NCBI GenBank assembly: GCA_949592205.1
Contig: CATIUR010000014.1
Span: forward strand, 2,044,501-2,108,500
Source: Helichrysum umbraculigerum
Taxonomy: Eukaryota; Streptophyta; Magnoliopsida; Asterales; Asteraceae
Direction of reading: 5' to 3'
Length of the DNA stretch: 64,000 nt
Shown: positions 21,901 to 33,077 of the stretch, piece after piece
Position numbering within the stretch: position 1 is the stretch's first letter
How the letters are laid out: each line of letters starts with the position of its first letter
The notes under the pieces: model-generated
What the model saw: only the letters and a program-made list of their open reading frames with translations
What the model was told of the DNA's origin: nothing
Database searches by the model: none
Program-made: the position numbers and the translations under genes

Positions 21901-23062
21901 CTAAATATCTAATATCAGAATCATTAGATAATAATAATATGCATCTAAGATTAATAAAACAATCTATCAAATAAGCATCTATATTATTACATAAATAAAA
22001 GATTACCTCAGGTGGTGCTAAATAACTCTCAATGTCTTGAAGCAAAGGATTTGTCGCATCATCATTCTGCTCCAAAACCTCTTGCACAACCTGTGCAGCA
22101 ACATCTGGATTCACTTGCTGATCCACCTGACCAACCTGAATAAGAACATCCTCAAGGAGCCCTTGTGGATCTTCAGGTTGAGCTTCCTCAGCTACAGGTT
22201 CTGGTACAACATCAGCCTCAGCAGGAGCAACAGCAGCAGCAGGAGCTACATCTAACCACCCATGATTTGGCGGTGCGACGTAGTTCGGATCAACAATATA
22301 CCCGAAAAGTGGTCTAACTTCCGGTTTCACCGCTCCTTCCTTCCTGACTGTCTGCATAAACATGGCGTTATACCCACGATGGTCAATCCTATTAACCACT
22401 AGATGTGGTTCAGGTATAGCCAAATCCGGTAGACGTGCACGGATAATCAGCATGCAAAATCGCGGGTAAACCAAAAATCTTGATCTAACAGACCACGATA
22501 TCTGTTTCGCAATCTCACCAAAAATATAATCACAAAAACTGTATGGTTTATTATAAACCAGTGACAGTGCAGCCGATAGAATAGCAGGGCTCAATTCATC
22601 AAAACCACCCTTCTTCGCTGCAAATACAATATTCATCACGTGCCAGAGAAACCTCCACTGACCAATGACCAGAGGCTTCTGGAACTGACGTCCGCGTCTG
22701 TCTCCGCTATAACCCATACGACCGATAGCACCTTCAATAAAATCCATAGGATACTCAATATCCCCATTCTCCTGTTCTACTGTACCAAGCTGCAAAATCT
22801 CACGAAGATTTCCAGCTGAAAATGTAACAGGCTGACCACTAACTGTAGCTCTAATCTCTGGCGGGTTGACAGATTCGTCATATACTATATCTGTCCAGAA
22901 ATCGTTCAGTATAGCCTGAGAGATAGGAGGATTGGCCGTAATAGCGTATCGAATCCGTGATCGTGCTAGAAAACGTAGAATATCAGCAACCCTATCAGCC
23001 CGCTTGGCCTCAAGGTTCAGATCAACCAAAACGTTGTGACCCTTATCAAATGCTCTAGCCAT
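18901..23062 (-). pseudogene. C third ORF (envelope-position protein), six exons, one frameshift
   Basis: Homologue of the B third ORF, in pieces. Proposed exons (minus strand): 23062-22007, 21848-21759, 21671-21566, 21435-21332, 21226-20589, 19925-18901. The five introns (158, 87, 130, 105, 663 bp) are AT-rich, begin GT and end AG, with donors such as AAAAG|GTAAGAG and GCTG|GTAAGA. Junction phases 0, 0, 1, 0, 1 all fit. Exon 1 carries the N-terminal domain (FDKGHNVLVDLNLE), exon 5 a coiled coil (RITSLESRVRDLEKL), exon 6 the acidic linker and basic C-terminal domain (IKRFDGVQYF, GTGEAVMV). Exon 5 is one base out of frame between about 21060 and 21130; otherwise about 1005 residues. The function is unknown. 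Confidence 0.8.
19926..20588 (-). other. Intron 5 of C third ORF
   Basis: 663 bp, AT-rich, no ORF. Donor GCTG|GTAAGA at 20588, acceptor TTTTTCTCTAG at 19926. The phase at both ends is 1, and the homologous B protein runs straight through this point without an intron. Confidence 0.75.
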
Positions 23063-23335
23063 ATCTGTAAAGTAAACACAAACAACAGATATAATTTAAT
23101 GCACGATTAAAAATATTTAAACTATTACGTATTATGAATCGAGATTCATCAAACATCTTAGTTTAAATTTGAAATTATATATAACTTGTTACATAAATAG
23201 TCTCAAGTCGTATATAAAAATTTAACTTATAACTAAAAAGTCTTAAGTCTAATTTAAATTAATTATATAAAAGTTATTACTTAAAAAGTCTTAACATTTA
23301 TATCACTATTTAAAAAAAAAAAATTTCTAAGTACT

Positions 23336-23985
23336 GGACTCGCATAAACTGTCCTAACGAGTTGAGTTCAACTCGTTTTGCTTATCAACTCGCTATACTC
23401 ATCAACTCACTAAACTTATCAAGCAGCTATTGAAGTGAACTCGCTAATCTCATGGATTCGCTAGTCAACTCGCTGCGAGTTGATCCACAATGTCAACTCG
23501 TTTGATGAACTGCCGTCGCGAATTTTCAATTAAAATCGATTCATCTGTTGATTTTAACATGATCTATCGATTAATTTACGTTTATTAACATCCATTTAAC
23601 ATAAACCACAAGGATTCGTGTTCTAATAGTCCTTTAATATACGTGAATCGTTCGAATTATAAACCGAAACCCTAAGTTTATTAAAACTTCGATTTCGTGC
23701 AATTTAAACGGTGAAATCCATTGTATTATACCTCAAAATGTTCGCAAAGAAGTCTTGAATATAATCTACGGATTCAAAAACTCGTTCCCGTACTCGTAAA
23801 ATCGAAATCAAACGAAAACTATAAATCGCCTCGTTTCGCCTTTTTGACGGATTCACAAAGTTTAGTGAACTCGCGAGATTTGTGTGGGTTCGGTGGGCTG
23901 GTTTGACTCGTTTGACCCCCTTTATACTACATATCCGATTCGCGAGATTTAAGTGGACTCGCAAGTTGAAGCCAACTCGCAGAAA
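23336..23985. repeat. ACTCGC/GAGTT repeat region upstream of C third ORF
   Basis: Repeated AACTCG, CAACTCGCTGCGAGTTG and GACTCGC words, denser at 23336-23520 and 23860-23985. Some pair as inverted repeats, for example CAACTCGCTGCGAGTTG at 23472-23488. It stands at the same place as the GCGACACAA region of B. 23063-23335 and 23986-24257 are AT-rich with nothing else recognisable. Confidence 0.8.
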
Positions 23986-24257
23986 CAATTAAAAACGCGA
24001 ATTTAATGCTAAGTATAAATAAAAACCCGATATTTTACAAGTCTAAATTATGATTAATTTTCACTTGTATTTGTCACGTTGTTCAACTCAAAAATATACA
24101 GTATAATTTAATTCCGAAGGGTAAATTCAGATAAACATAAAAACTTAAAAACAAATAAAAATAAGATAAAAATACAACTATATAAACTTTGGTATCAAGT
24201 ACCATTTTATTAATTATTTGAAACAAAGTAAATATATAAAGTAAATAAGATTTTATC

Positions 24258-25075
24258 TGCTTAGGGATCATATTAGTAAGAATAAGCAATTAATTATATA
24301 TTAAAAAGTCTAAGCAGATTGGTAGTATACATACCTCATGAAATTCAAGTAAATCACTGTAAAATTACAACTAAATTTATCATTTATACATTTGTATTTA
24401 TAAAACTATATCTTAGGTACCTTTATCCACATAGCATAATTAATAAATGCATTACTCACATAAAGTGAATATTTTAATTATAGATAGTTCAAGACGATTA
24501 CCGGTATTACGATCCACATAAACAAATTAGACTCAATTTTCTAAGCAAACTCTTTATTGTTAGTATGAGCATTATCAAGTGCTCCTTATTATATGATATA
24601 CTGAAGAATTCAAGTAAAACACATAACACTGCATCATTAAATTTTCAAGGTAGCGGTTACTAAATGATGTATCTTTTCGAAACATATAACATACACTTGA
24701 ATTTTTTTTAAGGTTAGACAAATATCAAACATACTTTGAATATGCTATGTTATCTAAGTCTGTACGTAGTACAACAGAAGATCCCTTCTAGCATAATTCA
24801 AAATATATTTGACAATATTAATTTAATTAAAGGTTTCAGTTCTGTACTTAGTACAACAAAGTTACCAGTAATTAAGTTAATACTCATATTGCTACTATTT
24901 GTCAATTCAAATTAATATGTATGATAACAGTGTATGGCAATACCATCATTCAGCAATTAAGACTTAATGTCATACATCATAGAATAGTAACACAAAATAA
25001 TAAACAAGTAGTTAATTAATTTCTTAAAGCTTAGACAATTTCATATAATTTGCCTACCAGTATATCATATGATGA
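24258..25075 (-). ncRNA. Conserved 3' noncoding module of C
   Basis: Matches the B module and the G1/G2 modules in order. Plus-strand blocks: 25051-25070, 24951-24980, 24837-24862 (hairpin with TTGTACTAAGTACA on the minus strand), 24757-24780 (hairpin TTGTACTACGTACA), 24552-24568, 24500-24530. B and C additionally share TTAGGGATCATA at the far end (24262, 5547). No ORF. The label ncRNA is provisional. Confidence 0.6.
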
Positions 25076-25342
25076 AGCTATCTAAAGTTTTAATAGAAAT
25101 AACCAAATTATAACTTGTGGATATAGGTGTATAATCAAATAAATATAAACACATACCTGATAGAACCATGTAGTTCTAAAGCAACTTTATTTGAACCTAC
25201 TACCATATCATACTTAGGACTTAAGCTTATTATTGTGAAGCTTATTCTCCTAATGTACTATCATTTCCCTTAGTTTTTGCAAATAAAAACTTAAATGAAG
25301 GCGATTCCCCTTAGGTAACAAGCAAATGAATGCCATACGCCC

Positions 25343-25356
25343 TTTTTTTTTTTTTT
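25343..25356 (-). repeat. Poly(A) tract just after C pol
   Basis: A run of 14 T on the plus strand, about 50 bp after the pol stop, followed on the element strand by GGGCG. Equivalent to 6544-6575 in B. The stretch 25076-25342 shows no other feature. Confidence 0.75.
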
Positions 25357-25405
25357 AATGAACACAGAAATACTAACTATTACAAAAATACCCTTGGAAG
25401 ACTAA

Positions 25406-28400
25406 TCACTCTGGATTTCTCATTCCGTTTAGTTGAACCAACGTCTCAAATCTTGCTCTGTCGAACGCCTTTGTATATAAGTCTGCTAAGTTTTCCAATG
25501 ATGGTACCTTAACTAACCTTATCAACTTCTTCTCAGCACAATCTCTAATAAAATGATGTCGAATATCAATATGCTTAGTTTTACTGTGCTTCACCGGATT
25601 ATTGGTGATCGACATAGTAGATTCGTTGTCAATCATCATAGGAGTATTGGTTATATTTAACCCGTAATCCCGTAGTTGCTGTTGAATCCAAAGAACTTGT
25701 GAGCAACAGCTGCCAGCTGCAACATACTCAGCTTCACATGTAGAAATGGCTACCGAGGTTTGCTTCTTGCACTGCCAGGATACTAATCTACCTCCTAGGA
25801 ATTGACATCCTCCGGTCGTAGATTTCCTATTCTGATTGCATCCTCCATAATCCGAATCAGTATAAGCTACGAGATCTAAGTCTCCATCAATCGGATACCA
25901 AAGACCCAGCTTAGGTTTCCCTTTGAGGTAACGAAAGATTCGTTTAACAGCTTGCATATGTGACTCTTTCGGATTAGCCTGATATCTTGCGCATAAACAA
26001 ACAGCAAACATTATGTTAGGCCTGGAGGCTGTTAGATACATTAGTGATCCGATCATGGCTCTATAAAGAGTTAGATCCACATCGCTATCACTCGATGTAT
26101 CTGGACCTAGTCCATGATTGACTGGAATTGGAGTATTGTATACCTTACTTTCATCCATCTTGAAGCGTTCTAATAGCTCATATGTATATTTAGATTGATG
26201 AATAAAGAATCCATCCTTCTTTTGATCAACTTGTAATCCTAAGAAGAAATTCAACTCTCCCATTGCAGACATTTCAAACCTTTTTCTCATGACTTTCTCA
26301 AATTCTTGACACATCTTTTCATCAGATGATCCAAAGATAATGTCATCAACATAAACTTGTACGAGAAGAAAGTCTTTCTTTTTCCACTTCACAAATAGTG
26401 TACTATCAATCGATCCTCTTGTAAATCCATTCTCAAGTAGATACGTTGATAGTGTTCCATACCACATCCTTGGTGCTTGATGTAATCCATATAGAGCCTT
26501 ATTCAAATGATATACTCTATCTGGATACTCAGGATCAGCAAACCCTGGCGGTTGTGAAACATACACCAATTCTTCCACTTTGCCATACAAAAAGGCACTC
26601 TTAACATCTAACTGATAGACCTTTATACCATAATATGATGCGAATGCTAAGAATACTCTAATTGCTTCTAGCCTAGCAACTGTTGCAAACACTTCATTGT
26701 AATCTATACCTTCTTGTTGATTAGAACCTTGAACTACCAGACGAGCTTTATTGCGAGTAACGATTCCTTTATCATCTCTCTTGCACTTAAATACCCATCT
26801 AGTTCCAATTGGATATTCTCCCTTTGGTAGGTCAACCAACTCCCATACTTGTAATTTAGAGAACTGAGATAGTTCTTCTTGCATTGCTTCTACCCACGAA
26901 CTTTCTTTTAAAGCCATTTGAACATTTTTAGGCTCAATTTGTGAGATAAAGCATGAATGAAGACATTGATTAGGAATCCCTGTCTCTTTCAATGCAGTAT
27001 ACAAGCTTTGGTATTCAGAATTCTCAGACGTACTAGCTCTGGATTGATGCCTAGTTTGAACCGGAGTATTAATATCACCGATGATGTTTTCAACGGGATG
27101 ATTCTTACTCGTTCTAGTTGTAGTAACTGGTTCAACCGGTATCTCATCTTCTAAATTAGTACCAATCTCTTCCAATTCAGGTACATCTTCCGTACGTGCT
27201 GAAGATATCCTTAAATGTTTCAAAGGAGTAAGTATATCATCAAACTTTGTAGAAAGATCATCAGGATTTTCTGTTTCTTGAGACTTATCCTCTGAAGGTT
27301 GTTGTGACTCACTTGTGGAAGCTTTATCTGAGTCAACATTAGTCTTGATTCCAGACTGCTTAACACTTGATGTTGAAGTGGGACCAATATTCTCATCTTC
27401 AAACAATAAATGTTCAGCTATCTCTGAATCACTGACATAGTCACTAATAGGAACTTTAAATGATGCAAAAAGATCAGAATAATCAAATTGCCAATCTAAG
27501 CCCTTATGAACATCAGGTGAGTAGCTCGTAACCTCAATATTATAAACTACCTCCAAACGTCCTGTGACTTTATTAAAGACTCTCTTGTTTGGCGAATTGG
27601 GCATGTAACCTAGGAAAAATCCTTCGTCAGCATTCTCACCAAATTTAGCTTGATGTCCAGTCTTTAATATAGTGCATGAAACTCCAAAGGGTTCAAACCC
27701 TTTTAAGTTAGGTTTCTTATTGTTCAAAAGCTCATAACAAGTCTTGTTATGTCTCTTAACCGTAAGAACTCTATTGAGAACATAACATGCTGTATTCACT
27801 GCTTCTGCCCAAAAGATGACCGAAAGCTTTGAATCAGCAAGCATTGTTCTAGCAGCTTCAATCAACGTCCTATTTTTCCTTTCAGCAACACCATTCTGTT
27901 GAGGTTCATAAGGTGCACTGAATTGATGTAATATCCCTTTGCTTAAGCAATAGATATTCAACGTTGAATTCTTGAACTCTGTTCCATTGTCACTACGAAT
28001 ACGCTTAACTCTCTTTTTATAGACATTCTCTACTAGATCAAAGAACTCAATTAGAATTTCAGGAGTCTCATCCTTTGATCCCAAAAAGAATACCCATGAG
28101 AATCTAGAATAATCATCTGTGACAACCAAACAGTACCATTTGACACCTATACTTCTCTTGCTTATAGGGCCGAAGAGATCCATATGTAGCAACTCAAATG
28201 GCAAAGAGATAGAGTTTTCAGTCTTAGGTCTGTGTGGTTTCTTGTGCTGCTTTCCTTTCATGCAAGGAACACACTTATCCTCAGACTTGAAACGTTTTTG
28301 TGGTACACCTAGAACCAAACCATTTTTGGTTATATAATTCATCTTTCTCCAGTTCAGGTGTGCCATTCTCCTATGCCATAATAATGCGTCTGTTTCCGAA

Positions 28401-28816
28401 GCCTTGGATAATAAACATGTAGACACCATTGAAGAGTTAGGAACACCCATGTTGATAGCATAGATGTCCTTCTTCCTTGGCGCCCTCATCAATATCCATT
28501 CATCAGGAATTTTAAAACCTGGCTTCAGGACTAAGGCCTCTTTTTCATTGAAATAAACTGGATGACCTTTATCACAGACTTGGGAAACACTCACTAGGTT
28601 GTGAGTTAGTTCTTCAACATAGTTCACATCCTCAAGAGTCAAAGTTCCATTTGAAACTTTTCCTTTTCCCGAAATTACTCCTCCTTTATCTCCTGCAAAG
28701 TTTACTTTTTGCTTGAGACTCTCCTTGAAGTCCTTCAACAGACTTCTTTCTCCGGTCATGTGCCTCGAGCATCCACTGTCTACATACCACCAGCTGTCCT
28801 TGTTCACAGCATGCTC
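25406..28816 (-). CDS. pol: C pol (protease, integrase, RT, RNase H), open throughout
   Basis: About 1136 residues without a stop: protease (WWYVDSGCSRHMTGERSLL), GAG-pre-integrase (ALLWHRRMAHLNWRKMNY), integrase (HMDLFGPISKRSIG; TDDYSRFSWVF; IRSDNGTEF), RT (YQLDVKSAFLYGKV; YVDDIIFGSSDEK about 26340), RNase H (SDYGGCNQNRKSTTGG; STCEAEYVAAGSCC). All catalytic motifs that I can recognise look present. The frame is offset from gag and has no ATG before the protease. It opens beside TTATGTGCAG (28817-28826), a likely 3' splice site, so I place the start at 28816; a frameshift from gag is the alternative. Probably capable of producing active enzymes. Confidence 0.88.
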   Translation of the reverse strand, partial: EHAVNKDSWWYVDSGCSRHMTGERSLLKDFKESLKQKVNFAGDKGGVISGKGKVSNGTLTLEDVNYVEELTHNLVSVSQVCDKGHPVYFNEKEALVLKPGFKIPDEWILMRAPRKKDIYAINMGVPNSSMVSTCLLSKASETDALLWHRRMAHLNWRKMNYITKNGLVLGVPQKRFKSEDKCVPCMKGKQHKKPHRPKTENSISLPFELLHMDLFGPISKRSIGVKWYCLVVTDDYSRFSWVFFLGSKDETPEILIEFFDLVENVYKKRVKRIRSDNGTEFKNSTLNIYCLSKGILHQFSAPYEPQQNGVAERKNRTLIEAARTMLADSKLSVIFWAEAVNTACYVLNRVLTVKRHNKTCYELLNNKKPNLKGFEPFGVSCTILKTGHQAKFGENADEGFFLGYMPNSPNKRVFNKVTGRLEVVYNIEVTSYSPDVHKGLDWQFDYSDLFASFKVPISDYVSDSEIAEHLLFEDENIGPTSTSSVKQSGIKTNVDSDKASTSESQQPSEDKSQETENPDDLSTKFDDILTPLKHLRISSARTEDVPELEEIGTNLEDEIPVEPVTTTRTSKNHPVENIIGDINTPVQTRHQSRASTSENSEYQSLYTALKETGIPNQCLHSCFISQIEPKNVQMALKESSWVEAMQEELSQFSKLQVWELVDLPKGEYPIGTRWVFKCKRDDKGIVTRNKARLVVQGSNQQEGIDYNEVFATVARLEAIRVFLAFASYYGIKVYQLDVKSAFLYGKVEELVYVSQPPGFADPEYPDRVYHLNKALYGLHQAPRMWYGTLSTYLLENGFTRGSIDSTLFVKWKKKDFLLVQVYVDDIIFGSSDEKMCQEFEKVMRKRFEMSAMGELNFFLGLQVDQKKDGFFIHQSKYTYELLERFKMDESKVYNTPIPVNHGLGPDTSSDSDVDLTLYRAMIGSLMYLTASRPNIMFAVCLCARYQANPKESHMQAVKRIFRYLKGKPKLGLWYPIDGDLDLVAYTDSDYGGCNQNRKSTTGGCQFLGGRLVSWQCKKQTSVAISTCEAEYVAAGSCCSQVLWIQQQLRDYGLNITNTPMMIDNESTMSITNNPVKHSKTKHIDIRHHFIRDCAEKKLIRLVKVPSLENLADLYTKAFDRARFETLVQLNGMRNPE

Positions 28817-28838
28817 CTGCACATAACACAAGATACGA

Positions 28839-29550
28839 TTAGTTATCAAGAGGGACCCAAGCCATTACGGTCTTGGTTTGTCCCTTATCATCAACAAACT
28901 TAAGTTCTTTAAAATAATCATCCTTCCCATCAGGAGCTTTGGTTACTTTCGAAGTAGCTTGAGTTTGTGGACGATCAGCCTTAAGAGGTGAATTTGAGGA
29001 GAACCTCTTAGGCACATAATTATGAGCTCTATTATGATAATTATAATTAAACTCATGTGATCGTGAAGTAGTACCACTCTCATAATGACTATGGCCTCTA
29101 CTTGGAGTTCTAAACCTCGACGGAGTCACATCCCTATACTTATTGACAGAATTATCACCTTGAGTATATGGCCGTTTAGGTTTAGGTGGGGAGACACTAT
29201 GCTTACCATCTATTTTAAGAATGTTAACAGGTTTATTACCTAAGTTAGGTTTGGCATCTAACCCATCTACAGTCATACTAGAGTTGGTCTGTGTCTTTTC
29301 ATCCATCACAAGCTTATGTGGTGTTTCAGGCTTTTTGTTAGGACAACACGAAGCCACGTGTCCCTTTTGATGACACTTGAAACATGACATCTGCTTGCGT
29401 GATTTACTCACTTTTGCTTTCTCATCCGGAGTCTTAGGCACTAAAGGTTTAAGCTGTTCCTTATCAACTTTATCATCAGTCTTAGCATCGTTAATCACTC
29501 CACCCGATACAAACTGTATTTTGGTGAACTGAGAAGCCTTGCTATTATCT
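28839..29550 (-). pseudogene. gag: C gag, 3' part (after insertion D)
   Basis: Continues the gag frame from 39934 once D and one AATGA copy are removed. It holds the zinc knuckle CFKCHQKGHVASC (about 29375) and ends at a TAA (28839-28841) in a context of ATAACTAAT, a plausible splice branch point. It resembles the matching part of B gag in layout. Confidence 0.85.
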
Positions 29551-29555
29551 AATGA

Positions 29556-31965
29556 TGTAACACCTGCATAATTAGAATAATTAATTATGCCTAATTGTTT
29601 GTAACTAGTTGTAATTAGTATGTAATAGGACTAATTACAGGCTCTATTTGTATATATATATAAGGTGATTTATATATATGTGTGTGTACTTACGCGATTT
29701 GGATAAATCGTGCGAATTAACCGGACGGAGTCCGACACAGTTTACTTGGACGTTGGTGACAGAAATTTACTTAAATAATGAGAACGTATTTTGTTATATA
29801 AAATACGCAACCGAACGAGCATTATTTATATATTATCGCGACGACATTTTAACTAACGCAACAAAACGTAATGAACGCGACTTAATAATTAAAATATTGC
29901 GACAAATATTTTACTATTAATTTCAAAGTATTTTTATTTAAATACTTTAGTTACATTTTAAAAATATAAACGTTTGGTTAAATATTAAAAACTAGTGATT
30001 AAACGATTAGGATACGGAGTCAACACTGTGTTTTGGGGAGTATTTCCCCCTCCTTCCTTGGTGGATCAGCCAAACCCCACCCCCACACCCACTTTTCTCT
30101 TTCATTTTTCATTATCACAAAAACACACACAAACCAAACTCTCTCAACCTCAATTCACACCAAATTTTCGGAATCAAATCCCGACCACGAAAATTACATA
30201 TTCGGAATCACCATCACGAGTGGAGCAAGAATATCAAGACCGTTTTCATCGTTTCATCCTTCATTTGGCTCGATTCGCAAAAGTAAGAAAATTCTAAAAT
30301 CTTAGATCTATTCTATTTGGTGTAATGTTTTGATGTTTTGATGTGTACACAACTTAGATATAACCTAATACATGAAGAATACACGATTTTATAGCTCAAA
30401 AATGGGTTAGATTTGCGTTTTTGGTCGAAAATTCTTGAAACCCGAAAGTTTCTGGGCTGGTGTTCATACATGCGACACAAGCCTTGTGTCGCAAGCTGTG
30501 TCGCATAAACCCGTTTGTGTCGCACCTTGTGTCGTACCAATCCTTTAGTGTCGTAACCTTTGCGACACAATATTGTGTCGCACTCTATGTCGCATACTAT
30601 GTCGTATTTAATACGACACAACCGTTATGTCGCTATTGAATTAGCATCGCAAGCTTTTGCGACACAACCACTGTGTCGCAGAGCTCTTGTGTCGCACTTT
30701 ATGCGACACAACCACTGTGTCGCATACCAAACTTTAGTGTCGCAGATTGTGTCGCAAAAACACAGAAAACCAGAATTTTAAAGTCAAAGTTACTGTACAA
30801 AAAAAAGTCAAATTTTAATGTAGCAGTACTGTAGCAAATCTACTGTAGCAAAGTCAATATTTTAGAATTTTTGCTACAAACCGTCACCAACGGGCCAAAC
30901 ATGTTTTCCAACAAACAAACAATTACAGACATACGGACAAACATTGGATATACTAGTTGTGTACAACTAAACGAAACGTCTCACGAGACACATACTTACA
31001 TAACCTCATATGTTTAGGCATTTGAAGGTTACGGGTTCGGAGAACCTACTTGCTATATTTACTACTTGCTATTTGCTACGGCTTATTACGAGACTCAGGT
31101 GAGTCTTACGACCCCACTTTTACTGTTTTATCTTATTGGGGGAGAAACATGCTACTACTTTTCCTTGAACACAAGTACTAAACTGTTTACTATACCAAAC
31201 GGAATTGCATGAGTTTACTTACAAACAGAAGTCTCTCCATCATATATCGTTAGTTATGGACTTAAGCGCGAACACTAGTTAATGGATCCATTAGGGAAAT
31301 GACCCTCCCCACCCGGGGCAGTAGCGCTGCCACGTACTGATTTACACGTAGAAACGGGTGACTACTTATTCGTTACTGATGCTTGCTCAACTACGAGCAT
31401 GTCACGGGAGCAAACTTATTACTTACGGGTTAAGCTTCGATTATGAGCCTCATGGCAACGGTATAAACTTACTTACTTACATTTGCGGGATTGCAAATAC
31501 TGATTTACGATTTCTAGATTGAAATTGCTGATTTTACGCCTGCGGGCATTACTGATGAAATCTCGTGTTCAAAGCTGATATTACTTACAAACCTGTGAGA
31601 TTCACCAACCTTTTGGTTGACACTTTTTAGCATGTTTTCTCAGGTACTCGGATGGAGTAGGATTACTCCAGGATTTTTAGCTAGAGTCGCATGATTTCAA
31701 CACAACTGCATTAACGGAGATTCTTAGCATTATCTTTTGTATATTTTGATTATGTAATAGAATCTCCCGCTACACGCGCGGACTCTAGGGAAACTACATT
31801 TTTGTATACGAAAACACTAAGTTTTCAAACAATATATCTATGGAATGTAACTAATTTACAAACGTTGCATATAGATGTCGTTTACTTTACCTTTGTGCTG
31901 TGATATTTGATTAGTAACACCCCAAACTATGCTTCCGCAAAACAGTGAATTTACGGGGTGTTACA
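29556..31965 (+). repeat. D 5' LTR
   Basis: 2410 bp. A TATA-like run TATATATATATAAGG lies at 29649-29663, and a pyrimidine/CA-rich segment at 30050-30170 resembles a plant 5' UTR. The palindrome cassette is at 30470-30757, a short repeat of TACTGTAGCA at 30813-30853, and AG|GT junctions at 31098 and 31643. ORFs in this LTR are not coding in my view. Confidence 0.93.
30470..30757. repeat. GCGACACAA palindrome cassette in D 5' LTR
   Basis: Repeated TGCGACACAAGC...TTGTGTCGCA, TGCGACACAACCACTGTGTCGCA and related words, the same motif family as in the Ty1 element B. The copy in the 3' LTR is at 38433-38720. Confidence 0.9.
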
Positions 31966-31968
31966 GAT

Positions 31969-31980
31969 TGGTATCAGAGC
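31969..31980 (+). other. D primer binding site (Met-tRNA type)
   Basis: TGGTATCAGAGC three bases after the 5' LTR, complementary to plant initiator Met-tRNA. Confidence 0.9.
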
Positions 31981-32285
31981 CTAAGGTTATAGTGAACTAG
32001 GTTGCATTTAGTGGGCCTAGACTATGACCGTTAGGCAGTATTCTCTTATTAGACGTGACTGGTTCAGGAATTACAGCATACGACTTTAATTTAACATAGC
32101 CTGATCAACTATGTACAATTAAGGAAAGATGATGCGAGGTCTGAAATGGTTATGTTGAACAGGAATGCGTTAGTTGACTCTGACCATGAGAGAACCGGAC
32201 CATTACTTGATACGTGCTAGACACTAGGCTGGATATTATATACTTATATATATTAGCCTCGTCTTACTTACACTCTGCCACAGGA

Positions 32286-32798
32286 ATGGCAAACATACCA
32301 CCTAATCCGTCACATTCTCACTCATATGGGTCACGGAACCCACGAGTAGCCAGGAGGAACGCAAGGTCGCCTCGAAACAGCCCCTATCCTGTTCATAACT
32401 TTCAGGACTCGGCACATCTCACGTTGCCAGCGTTGGCTACCCAATTCCTCCGTCAAGAGCAATGGCTCGAAAGTCTCGAACGGGAACAACACCGAATGAC
32501 CTACCTGCTTCGCCAAGCTCTTGACCACATATCACAACTCCAGCGAGAACAAGAAGATACCGGCCTCTCTGTAAGCATAATCCAGGATTCAATGACCGCC
32601 GAATTAGGTGCGGATGAACTTGTAAGAAACCGACTAGAGGAATGTGAACAGCTTTCACAGGAGACTGAGGATCACTCTCGAGCACTAACCCAACGACTGG
32701 CCTTGGTGGAAGACAACGCCAGGCAAACAAACAGACTAGCAGAAACCGTGGACCGCCTTGTCGCGCTGATGGAACAAATTAATCTACAGGAAGACTAG
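32286..32798 (+). CDS. Small coiled-coil ORF upstream of D gag-pol
   Basis: 170 residues from ATG at 32286, chosen because the 24 residues before it look noncoding. The N-terminus is rich in Pro, Ser, His and Arg (PPNPSHSHSYGSRNPRVARR). The remainder is strongly helical with heptad-like spacing (LEREQHRMTYLLRQALDHIS; ALTQRLALVEDNARQTNRLA). It has no cysteine cluster and no known enzyme motif. It precedes gag-pol by 279 bp and is in a separate frame position, so it would need its own initiation. I do not recognise it; a nucleic acid-binding or assembly helper is only a guess. Confidence 0.55.
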   Translation: MANIPPNPSHSHSYGSRNPRVARRNARSPRNSPYPVHNFQDSAHLTLPALATQFLRQEQWLESLEREQHRMTYLLRQALDHISQLQREQEDTGLSVSIIQDSMTAELGADELVRNRLEECEQLSQETEDHSRALTQRLALVEDNARQTNRLAETVDRLVALMEQINLQED

Positions 32799-33077
32799 TG
32801 TAGTCTTTGTCTTGTAATCTATCTCGTAATCTAATGACTATCTAGCGCTACTCTATAAACTAGTCGGATGCAACAATTCCCGACACCTTTGTAATATCTC
32901 TGTAGGATGTAACCTTAGAACTCACATTATCTATCAACTTTCCTTATTATTTCAACTCACATTAATTGTCATTTTCCATGTTGATGTTATGTATTACTGC
33001 TTTTATACATGTATATCTGTGACAATTACAAATTCCTACAAAATCTCATGTATCTTCATTTCTTTTATTGAAGAATC

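Noticed and set aside
29995..30305. ORFs of 100 and 90 codons repeated at 37958-38268
   Set aside because: They lie in the D LTR, in the presumed 5' UTR, and have low-complexity Pro/Thr/His composition; open by chance.
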